NCBI RefSeq assembly: GCF_018446385.1
Contig: NC_056005.1
Span: 95,897,171-95,961,170, forward strand
DNA length: 64,000 nt
From: Zingiber officinale
Taxonomy: Eukaryota; Streptophyta; Magnoliopsida; Zingiberales; Zingiberaceae
Direction of reading: 5' to 3'
A program made the translations under genes and the position numbers. The notes beneath the pieces are model-generated. The model had not been told where the DNA came from and made no database searches. It was given only the letters and a program-made list of their open reading frames with translations. Below, one piece after another: positions 51,235-62,016 of this stretch; position 1 is the first letter of the stretch; every line of letters starts with the position of its first letter.

Positions 51235-52621
51235 CAATCTGACTTTTTCTACCGTTTTTTTTTTCTCAACTATTTTTCTCTCTCTTCTCTTTTTTACAAG
51301 CATGCAGAACATATGAATAACATTACATAAATTTAATTAATTTTTTAATAATATTTTAATACATTTCAAGAAGTCAAAATAAACAATGGATAACATATTT
51401 GAACTTCTTGTAATCTCATAAATCCACTGGAACTGAAATGAGTGTAATCGGAGCTCTCTAGGTCCATTAGTGGATTTCGGTCAAAACTCACTGATTGACC
51501 TAGAGAGTTCCAATTGCACTCATTTTAGTTTCTATAGATTTATGAGGTTTCGAAGAGTTCAAATATGATATCCATTATTAATTTTAGCTTTTCATAGATG
51601 TTAACATGTAAAATGGAAGAATCGTCAAAAAGGCTCACATTGGGTCTGATATGGAATCATATCAAGCTCAATGAGGGTCTGATATTAAATCATATCAGGC
51701 CTGACGTGGCCTTGATATGTAATGATATCAGGCCCAACGTGGGTCTGATAAGATTTCATATCAATCTCAATGTGGGTCATTTTAACGATTCTTCCATTTT
51801 ACATATTAACGTTTATGAAAAGTCAAAATAAATAATGGATAGCATATTTGAACTCCTTGTAATCTCATAAATCCACTGGAATTGAAATGAATGTAATCAG
51901 ACTCTCTAAGTCCATAAGTGGGTTTCGGTCAAAATCTACTGATGGACATAGAGAGCTTCGATTGCACCTATTTCAATTCCTATGGATTTCTGAGGTTTCA
52001 AAGAGTTCAAATATGGTATCCATTATTTATTTCATTTTTTCATAGATGTTAATATGTAAAATGGAAGAATCGTCAAAAATACTCACATTGGGTCTGATAT
52101 AGAATCATATCAGGTCCAACGTGGGTCTGATATCATTCCATATCAAGCCCATGTCAAGCCTGATATGATTTCATATCAGGCCCGCGTTAGGCCTGATATG
52201 ATTTCATATCAGGCCCAATGTGAGCCTTTTTGACGATTCTTCCATTTTACATATTAACATCTATAAAAAACTGAAATAAATAATGGATACCATATTTGAA
52301 CTCCTTGAAATCTCATAAATCCATAGAAACTGAAATGGGTGCAATCGAAGCTCTCTAGATCTATTAGTGGGTTTTAACTGAAATCTACTGATGGATCTAG
52401 AGAGCTCTGATTACACTCATTCAGTTCCAATAGATTTTTGGGATTACAAGAAGTTCAAATATGTTATCAATTATTTATTTTGACTTCTTCAAATGTATTA
52501 AAATATTATTAAAAATTGACTAAATCTATGTAATGTTATTCATATGTTCTGCATGCCTGTAAAAAAGTGAAGAGAGAGAAAAATAGTAGAAAAAAGAAAA
52601 ATGGTAGAAAAAGTCAGATTG
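51235..52621. mobile_element. Long terminal-inverted-repeat (foldback/MULE-like) element
   Basis: Starts CAATCTGACTTTTTCTACC and ends with its complement. The arms pair over at least ~200 bases, including TTACAAGCATGCAGAACATA versus its counterpart with one change. The interior has three related modules, each with an inner palindrome around CTCTCTAGGTCCA...TGGACCTAGAGAG-like arms and clusters of GGCCTGATATGATTTCATAT-type palindromes. No transposase is present. No clear target duplication was found; the right end abuts a truncated gypsy LTR. Confidence 0.75.
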
Positions 52622-54902
52622 AAATATTAGAAATATTCTATAATTATTCTGGAATTTTTAGATATTTTTCCGGAATTTTTAGAGTAGCGGAAGTAGCAAA
52701 AATAATTAAAAAAGCAAAACGGCCTAAGCGGGGATTGAACCCGAGACCTATGGTTTAGGTATAATACTAGTAACCAGTTGAACCCAGTAGGGCCGTGCTG
52801 AAAGGAAAGGGAGGCAATTAAATTTATATTAGAGTTAGGCCGGAATTATCACTTAATATAAATAGAAAATAATTAAGTGAGGGTGATATTTTTGGTTTCC
52901 ACCGTGAACTTCTTCTCCTTACCCTAACCTCACGCTGCCCCTCTCCTTTCCTCCTCCTTCTCTCGGCGCACCAAGCCAAGGGCCCTAGGAGCACCTCCCG
53001 GCAACATCAAAGGCACGAGGACGCTCCCCTCCGCGAGAGGAACGCATAGACGCGAGAAGATCGTCTCCTCCGTGAAACCTAGCGATTATAATCGTAAGAA
53101 ATTACGAATAGGAGGTAAGAAACCCCTCACCTGCAGTGTAAGTAGCTTTCGTTTGATTGCATGCCTTTAGTTTAGCTATATGCAGATTTTTCGGCCCGGT
53201 GTGTTTAAACCCTCCTCGCAGACTAGGGATCTAGTTGAGCACCTCTAGATGGGCCAGACACGTTGTTCTCCTTCAGTTGGAGGCTCTAGACGTTGTCGGG
53301 TGCCTAGAGGTGGTCTCCCTATTAGAGGGGAGAGTTGGGGCACACCAAGTGTTCGACAAAATGATTAGTGTAGCTAAATACCACCTCAGATATTTTTAAC
53401 AGCTCAGTTAAATGCATTAGTAGCATTTAAATCAGTATATTAGTCTAGTTTCAGCTTACATGGGATTACGGTCCAATGGGTGGGCTCCCACAGTCGCCTC
53501 TAGGTTCAGATAACCTAGTTCTAGGTTCAGATAACCTAGAAACAGCAAAATAAGCAACTAGTAGCTATATTCAGTATTTTATTTTCAGTGGCACTGTACT
53601 GGATTAGATATCCATTGGGTTGGGCTCCCACAGTCGTCCCTAGACAACCTAGTAACCCTACTAAATTCGGGACTTGCAAACCCGGGTCTAGTTAGGGATG
53701 CGCGCACAGCAAAGTACAGTTGTCGGGCCCACTAGCAACATGATTATGTATTTTCACTTATTATGTTAATAGCTTTCAAACTCCTAACCTAGTTATGTGA
53801 TTATAGTTTAAGCTCAGCACTAGCTCAGCTTTAGCCCAGTTTCAGTTACAGTTTCAGCTTATTTTCTCCTAGTTGATATCATGAAATAGCTCCATGCTTA
53901 GATTTTATTATGCATGCCATGTTTCAGTGTTTATGCCATGTAACTCCAGTATGCCATGCTTTAACAAATTCAGTGCATGTTTTCAAATAGCATTCTTTAA
54001 AAACATGTTTGCATCGTTGCATGTTTTAGTGAGGTAGATGGTTTCTTACTAAGCTTAAAGCTTACAGATACTATTTTTCCTTATATTGCAGATAAGGGTA
54101 AAGGAAAGATGGACTAGCAGAGGAAGTTGGAGGTCAATGCAGTGATGGTGTGTGTGGCAGGAACCTGGAATGAAGATCCTTAGGGAGTTTAGCAAATTGA
54201 GAACTTAGTTTCTTTTCTCAAGTACCTTTATGCACATTTAGACCTTAGAATGTTTAAACCATGGAAGATTTGTTTAAGTTGTTAGTAATTACGTTGGAAT
54301 GCTAGTTAATAGATGTTAGAACTTATTTCAATTACTTTTAGAACTCTTATGTGAGATTTTGGCACGAACTAGTGCTGAAATCAGGGTTCTGATTCAAAAT
54401 CAGAAACCCAGATCGATCTACAGATCGATCAGGCCGATCCAGATGCGAATAGAGAGTACAGAAGCTCACTGATCGGTCAGCCGACCGATCAGTGAGCCAC
54501 TGGATCGGTCTACCGACCGATCAGTGTACTCCTGGATCGGTCGGTAGACCGATCCAGCCGCATACAGAAGGGAGATGGCTTGTGGATCGGTCAGCCGACC
54601 GATCCAGAGCGTTTCTCCGTGCCAGTGTCAAGTTGGATCGATCACTGGATCGATCCGACAGCCCAATCGATTCATGGATCGATTGAAATACCTGATTACA
54701 GCTAGCAGGACATCCGAGAGGCATAGATTATCTTCCCTAGCATGTGTACAACTCCTAGGTACACCTAGAGTATTAAGTTCAGATTTTACAGTAATCAGTT
54801 TAGTAAAATTTTAATCAATCCAGATTTCCGCAATAGTAATTTAGCACAGCATTACGTAACGATCGGCCTCGCAGCCTAGTCAGTAGGAGGCGGGTCGTTA
54901 CA
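52622..54902 (+). repeat. 5' LTR of the Tekay-like element
   Basis: Aligns with 62043 onward. About ten mismatches, nearly all C/T or G/A, were counted in the first ~320 aligned bases, and fewer further on. GATCGGTC/GACCGATC palindromes lie at 54410-54680. It ends GGGTCGTTACA before the primer site. Confidence 0.93.
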
Positions 54903-54905
54903 GAG

Positions 54906-54918
54906 TGGTATCAGAGTA
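54906..54918 (+). other. Primer-binding site, tRNA-iMet
   Basis: TGGTATCAGAGTA three bases after the LTR end; 11 bases match the initiator tRNA-Met complement. Confidence 0.85.
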
Positions 54919-55115
54919 GTTTCCATACTTCCTACACACACATCAGCATTGAACTTGCAGCTTCCAAGTAAGAACATCTCTCACTTTCTTTATGTTTCTT
55001 GTTTTCATGTTTAGATATAACTGAAGCATGCTTGTTTATGATAGTAGTTAACATCATAACAATAGTTACTCTATTATGCTTGTGTTAGTCATGTATGTCC
55101 TTCGTGTCTTTAGAA

Positions 55116-58100
55116 ATGGCACGAGGACGCCCAGCTATAAGGGCAACAGCCACTGAGCCCCAGCATGAAGCAGGCAGTTCAGTGCCTCCCCCAGACCTTA
55201 CAGCACTAGTGGCTCAGTTACAGTAGCAGCTAGCTGAACAGCAACAGGAAATAGTCACCTTAAAGGCTAGTCAGCAGAACACTCTCACTGTCACCCCGGA
55301 GCCTAACTTAGCGACACCAGTGGTCTTAGAGGTTCCGCCAATCCAGCCTATAGCACCAGTAGCCCCAGCACCCGGGGCAAGGAGAGAAGCCTATCTAATC
55401 CAGTGGCAGAGAGTCAAGCCAGAGAATTTCTCAGGCAGCAGTGAACCATGGGATGCTCAGGCATGGTTCAAAACACTGGAAAGTACGATGGAGCTTCTGG
55501 ACTGGCCAGAACATGAGAAGGTGAAGTACGCCTCCTTCTGTCTGACAGGAGATGCACGCATGTGGTGGGAGAGAATCAGAGCGAAGCGCCTAGTGAACCA
55601 GATGACATGGACTGACTTCGAGAAAGAATTCTTTGAGGAGTTCTTTCACACGCGGGTCACCAACAGCCACTACGACGAGTTCACTGTGATGGTTGCTACT
55701 CGGAAAACCTATAGGTTCCACTGTACAAAAATTTTGTACAAAGGTCTGAACCTTTTCCTAGCTACCATGTGTTCTTTTAAATTAAATTTTGGATCGCCTG
55801 TGGAACTTAATACGTTTGATCCAAAACTTAATCTATTTGTTCTTTTAGGTTTTGACTTGGATCTCCTGCGGAACTTAACACGTTCGACCCAAGTCTCCTT
55901 AAGTTATTAATTTCATCAAATATTAATTTCCATAAAAGGTTCCCAGTACTGACATGGCGAGGCACATGGCCTTCTTGGATATGGGAGCAACCACCACCGA
56001 CTAGACAAAACCTTTAATAGAAAGCTAATATTTAATTTCCTAAAATAACTTTAGGTTAACCAAAGAGAACAATCAAATCACAAGGAAAAGAAAAAACAAA
56101 AGAACACAACTTCGAAAAAACATATTCGAAATTCTAGAACGTAAGCCTCTTGTATTTGGTATTATTTCCATAAATAACTAGCATGATGCGGAAATAGAAA
56201 TTACTAGTTATACCTTGTAGAAAAACCTCTTGATCTTCTACCGTATTCCTCTTCTAACCTCGGACGTTGTGTGGGCAACGATCTACCGAGATGAGAAACC
56301 ACCAACCACCTTCTTCTCCTCCAAGCAAGGTTCGGCCACAAAGGAAGAACTTCACCAAAGAAGAAAATCAAAATACTAACCAAGCTCCAAGAGATGCTAG
56401 CTTTCTCTCCTTCTTCTTCTTCTTCTCCAAGTAGTATCCGGCCACAACAAGAACTCCAAGAGAGATGAAGTATTCGGCCACCACAAGAGGAAGAGAGAGA
56501 GAGGGTAATGGCCGGCCACAACACCAAGGAAAAAGGGAGAGAAAACAATAAAGGTTGTCTCATGAAGGCACCCCTACCCCTTCTTTTATATTCCTTGGCC
56601 TAGGCAAATTAGGAAATTTAATTACAATAAAATTTCCTTAATTTTTCTTGACATGAATTAATTGAGAAAAATAAAACAAAATTTCCCAATTAACTTGAGA
56701 TGGCCGGCCACATCATTGGAAACAAAAGAGGACAAGTTTTAATCAACAATTAAAACTTCCTAATTTGTTTCCGAAAATTTTAAAAAATAAAATTTCTCTT
56801 TAAAATCTCTTCATGGTTGATAAAAGGAAATTTCTATAATTTTAATTTTATCAACATGTGAATAATTTTTAAAGAAAAAATAAAACATCTCTCCAATCTA
56901 CAAATAAGGAAAGAGATCTAATCTCTTTCTTTAATCTTTGTAGATCTTTACAAGAGAGATATTTTAATTTTAATTTCTTTAAAATATATCTTCCACATAA
57001 TAATAAAAATTAAAATTAAATTTTTAATTTTATTTGGCCGGCCCTACTAGCTTGGGTTTAAGCTAGGGCCGCCACCCAATTTTATACCTAGGCCTCCCTA
57101 GCTCGGTTCCCAAGCTAGCTTGGCCTCATCATGGGTATGTAGGTGGGTATAGGTGGGTATAGAACTCTATAAATAAGAGGCTATGATAGGGACCGAGAGG
57201 AGGAATTGGTTTTGGTCTCCGATAAAATTAAGCATCCCGTGTTCGCCCCGAACACACAACTTAATTTTATCAATGATAATTCATTCCACTAGAGAACTAT
57301 CATTGAACTACCGCACCAATCCCAAATTACATTTTGGGCTCCTTCTTATTATGAGTGTGTTAGTCTCCCGTGTTTAAGATATCGAATGTCCACTAATTAA
57401 GTGAGTTACCGACAACTCATTTAATTAATATCTAAGTCCAAGAGTAGTACCACTCAACCTTATTGTCATGCTGGACTAAGTCCACCTGCAGGGTTTAACA
57501 TGACAATCTTTATGAGCTCCTCTTGAGGACATTATCAACCTAGTATCTCTAGGACACAGTTTCCTTCTATAATCAACAACACACACTATAAGTAATACCA
57601 TTTCCCAACTTATCGGGTTTATTGATTCAACGAACTAAATCTCACCCATTGATAAATTAAAGAAATAAATATCAAATATATGTGCTTGTTATTATATTAG
57701 GATTAAGAGCACACACTTCCATAATAACTGAGGTCTTTGTTCCTTTATAAAGTCAGTATAAAAGAAACGACCTCAAATGGTCCTACTCAATACACTCTGA
57801 GTGTACTAGTGTAATTATATAGTCAAGATAAACTATCATCTAATTACACTACGACCTTCTAATGGTTTGTTCCTTTTCCATTTTGGTCGTGAGCTACTGT
57901 TTATAATTTATAAGGTACTGAAAACATCATCTTTTGTATGTGACACCACATACTATGTTATCTACAATATAAATTAAATGAACAACTACAAACAAATGTA
58001 GACAATTAGACCAAATGTGATTCTTCATTCATAATAAATGTTTACAAAGCTTAGGCTTTCAGTATACATTCCAACACACTGAGTTTCGTCAGGGCAACCT

Positions 58101-58392
58101 ATCAGTTGAGGAAGCCGTGAAGAAATTCAATAGATTGGCTCGTCTATGCCCTGAACTAGTCAGCACAGAAAGGGAACGAATCCGGTTGATGCTCAAGATG
58201 CTGAGGCCGAAAATAGCAATGAATGTGGCTGGTGGCGTTCATAGGCCACAAACCACAGAAAAATTAGTGAGCAGTGCTCTAATCACTGAGCATTACCATA
58301 ATAGCATCAAGCAGCAGAAGCAAGTCCTCTCAGAAGCTAAAGGCCAAGGAGGCTCAGGCACTGTAAATGCAGGGCCACCCCCATGGCTCTAA
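55116..58392 (+). pseudogene. gag: Gypsy gag, interrupted by stop and by an LTR insertion
   Basis: Starts MARGRPAIRATATEPQ. The codon at 55224-55226 is TAG in a CAG-rich run, probably a CAG-to-TAG change. The Gag core follows (FSGSSEPWDAQAWFKTLE, CLTGDARMWWERIRAKR, FEKEFFEEFF) to 55684, is interrupted by 55685-58076, and resumes with EFRQGNLSVEEAVKKF up to 58392. Zinc knuckle remnants (CATCGKFHP, then GTEGHMAKQ shifted) lie at 58460-58560. Confidence 0.88.
55685..58076 (-). mobile_element. LTR-like insertion (solo LTR) in gypsy gag
   Basis: The inserted block reads TGTGATGG...CCAACA on the plus strand, i.e. TGTTGGAATG...CCATCACA on the minus strand, with the TG/CA ends of an LTR. The gag frame resumes exactly after it. 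CACT occurs on both sides (55682-55685 and 58077-58080), so the duplication is only 3-4 bases as read. It contains no gag or pol; minus-strand ORFs inside look fortuitous. Confidence 0.75.
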
Positions 58393-58734
58393 TCGAAAGG
58401 GAACTCCAACAACAAGCGCAAACCGTGGAGTTACCCAAAAGGAGGGCCAACCAAGTTATCCAAAGTGTGCTACTTGTGGGAAATTCCATCCTGAGTTTGT
58501 CGTAAGGGTACACGAGGATGCTTTGAATGCGACAGAAGGGCATATGGCCAAGCAAAGGTCCAAACAAGATCGCCTTCCTCACCACACCGATTCAAGATGG
58601 AGGCCACCAACCCGCTTACATCGATGCATCGCCTAGATGGTCCACATATCGCCAGGCATTAGAATCCTCCACCACGACTAATGCGAGGATCTACTCACTC
58701 ACCGGAGAGGACGTAGCAAATGCCTCGACGGTTG

Positions 58735-60520
58735 TTACAGTCGATTAGTATTTTACAGAAAGTACAACTGCCTTATTCGATACTCGGGCAACCCATTCAT
58801 ACATATCCGTGGCATTTCACGAGAAGTTAGCAAGACTCTAGAGGTACTCAAGAGCGCCCTCACGACCTTACCTTCGGAGAAGTTATGGCCTCTACGACCG
58901 GCTCGAGCAAGGCTTACCACTATAGCAGCATGAGAGCTCTTTTGATCCGATAGTGATTAATACGACCGATCACGACGCCATCTTTGGGATGGACTTTTGA
59001 TCAAATACTGCTCCATTGAGTCAAATGTAAAGTCATATTCCAACCTCAAGCGGAAGCACAGTTCGAATTCGGAGAACCCGGAGAAAGGCCAAGAAGTTTC
59101 TCTCACCATGAAGGCACGTAAATTATTGGATCTGTGGATGTACGGATTTTTAGACACGAGTCAAGACCCAGACAAGGACCGACCAGCAGAGGTCCGAGTC
59201 GATGTGACTACCCAAGCCTTCCCCAAGAGTTACCAGGCCTAGCACCAGATAGGGAGATCGAATTTGAGATAGAGCTCATTCCCGGTACAAATCCTATTTC
59301 CAAAGCGCCTTATCGCATGGCCCCAGCAGAACTGAAAGAACTTCATGAGCAATTACAGGAGCTACTTGACAAGGGCTTCATACGTTCTAGTCACTCACCA
59401 TAGGGAGCACCTGTATTGTTCGTGAAGAAGAAAGACGGAGCATGCTAATGTGCTACCGGCACCGAACCAAGTCACAATCAAGAATGTATCCTCTTCCTGC
59501 AATAGATGACATGTTTGATCGCCTAAAGGAGCAAAGAAGTTCTCTAAAATAGACCTTGATCAAGTTATCATCAGTGAAGGTTAAAGAAGGGGCATACCCA
59601 AGACAGATTCGTGACTAGATACGGACATTATGAGTTCGTAGTCATGCCCTTTGGCGTGACAAATGCTCCAGCTACCTCCATGGACCTCATGAACAGGGTA
59701 TTCAGAGATTACCTAGATAAATTTGTTATTGTATTCATCGATGACATTCTTATCTACTCAGGAACTCAGGAAGAACACGCAGAGCACATGAAAATAGTAC
59801 TGCAGACCCTTCAGCAGAACCAGTTGTACGCCAAGTTCACAAAATGTGAATTTTGGTTAGATCAGGTGTCCTTCCTGGGTCACATCATCTCAAAGGATGG
59901 TATCATGGTAGACCCTACTAAGATAGAAGCTGTGAGCAACTGGAAAAAACCCAAGAACGCCAGTGAGATCAGAAACTTTCTGGGATTAGCAGGTTACTAC
60001 AGGAAATTCGTAGAGGACTTCTCCAGGATAGCTTCCCCACTTACAGCTCTTACCAGAAAGAACATAAAATTTCAGTGGACAGAGGACTGTGAGAACAGTT
60101 TCAGCGAGCTGAAAAGGAGATTGACCAGTGCACCTATTCTGTCTCTACCAGAGAACGCAGATAGTTTTGACATATATAGTGATGCCTCGAAGTTGGGACT
60201 AGGAGCAGTGCTGATGCAAGATGGCAAGGTGATCGCCTATGCCTCCAGACAACTTAAGGATTATGAGAAGAACTATCCTACTCATGACCTTGAGCTTGCA
60301 GCAGTGGTGTTCGCTCTCAAGATTTGGAGACATTACTTGTATGGAGCTCAGTGCAGAGTGTATACAGACCATCACACTCAGAAGGATCTGAATATGCGAC
60401 AGCACAGATGACTAGAACCGGTCAAAGACTACGACATAGATATCCTCTACCACCCAGAAAAGCGAATAGGGTAGCAGACGCCCTCAGCAGAAAGTCAGTG
60501 CTACCCTATTATCTCTAGCA
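58735..60520 (+). pseudogene. pol: Gypsy protease, reverse transcriptase and RNase H (broken)
   Basis: Protease: ALFDTRATHSYIS near 58770 (D-T-x-A/S type site). [22 protein letters not shown] near 59270, a damaged KKKDG block near 59430, [16 protein letters not shown] and [11 protein letters not shown] in 59611-59770. RNase [20 protein letters not shown] and [11 protein letters not shown] in 60170-60400, then RVADALSRKS near 60475. Several frameshifts, short deletions and in-frame stops occur. Confidence 0.9.
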
Positions 60521-60708
60521 CCATGTCACCACCCCTACAGAAGAGATCTCAGATTTCGGTCTCGAACTCATAGTCGGACGGCTCTACTACGACATTAGAG
60601 TCTACCTTGCTCGGTGACATCCGACAGCTCAGAGCGGGATCCCGAAATTCAGAGGATCAAGCAAGGCTTAGCGTAATCGAAGGTGGAGAGTTCGAATATC
60701 GATAGCGG

Positions 60709-61860
60709 GTGTTGTATTTGGTGATGCATCATGTGTTCCAGATCGGAGGAACTCAAACGAAGATTTTAGAGGAGGCTCATAAGACTCCCTACGCGATGCA
60801 TCCTGCTCCACCAAATGTATCGGGACTTGAAGAAACGCTTTTGGTGACCCGGATGAAGAGAGACGTCGCCGATATACAAGACCGCCTAACCCGACAGAGG
60901 GTTAAGGCGTAACATCGAGACCGTGGAAGTTTTGCAGTTCTACATGATACCGAATGGAAGTGGGAGGATATTTCCATGGATTTCATAGTGGGATTACCCA
61001 GAACCACGAATGGTTTTGATACCATCTGGGTAATAGTCGACAGATTGACCAAATCAGCCCACTTCTTAGCTATCAGGATATCCTACTCTATGGAACAGCT
61101 AGCACAGTTGTATCTCAAGGAGATCATTAGATTACATGGAGTCCCACGAACCATTATATCAGACAGAGATAGCAGATTCACATCACACTTCTGGGAGTGT
61201 GCACAGTCAGCTTTGGGCACGAAGTTAAAATTTAGCACAGCCTTCCACCCTCAGACAGATGGACAAACAGAGCGAGTAAATCAGGTACTCGAGGATATGC
61301 TCCGAGCATGTGCCCTAGATTTCAAGGGAAGTTGGTGCAAATATCTGAGTTTAGCAGAATTTGCATACAACAACAGCTATCAGGCCACTATCGGTATGGC
61401 ACCTTATGAGACTCTCTATGGGCGAAGATGTAGATCTCCAATCTGCTGGTATGAGAGTGGTGAACAGAAAGAACTAGAACTTCAGACAGATCTAGTGGCA
61501 GATACCACAGCAGCTATACAGCAGATCCGCCAGAGGATAGAGACAGCTCAGAGCCTGCTGATACACGCACAGACCTTTAGAGTTTTCAGTTGGGGATTCA
61601 GTATTCCTCATAGTAGCCCCCATGAAGGGAGTAATGCGTTTCGGGAAGAAGGGCAAGCTAAGTCCCAGATATGTGGGACCATACCTCATCAGCAGAAGAG
61701 TGGGCAAGGTAGCATATGAGCTAGAGCTACCCAAGGAAATGTCAGCTGTCCACAATGTATTTCATGTCTCTATGTTGAAGAAGCATATCCCAGATGTCAC
61801 CGTGTGATCGAGCCCCATGATCCGCAAGACCTCAATGATAATGGCCTATTCGGATAATAG
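60709..61860 (+). pseudogene. pol: Gypsy integrase and chromodomain-type tail (broken)
   Basis: The catalytic core 60976-61560 is open: MDFIVGLPRTTNGFDTIWVI, ISDRDSRFTSHFW, FHPQTDGQTERVNQ (D, D, E residues). The N-terminal HHCC region at 60709-60920 is scrambled. After a frameshift near 61600 the FGKKGKLSPRYVGPY and HNVFHVSMLKKHIPD segments follow, then EPHDPQDLNDN, which leads into the chromodomain tail in intact relatives. Confidence 0.9.
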
Positions 61861-62016
61861 ACCGAGCGTTAAGAAATTACGGAACAAGGAAGTACCATTA
61901 GTCAAAGTCATTTGGCACACCACACAGCAGACGAGGCAACATGGGAGACAGAAGATAGTATGAGATACCAGACTATTCTAAGTTCGAGGACGAACTTTTT
62001 ATAAGGTATGGGGGAT

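Noticed and set aside
56204..56563. 119-residue minus-strand ORF in the inserted LTR
   Set aside because: Low-complexity translation of CT-rich LTR sequence, no family motif.
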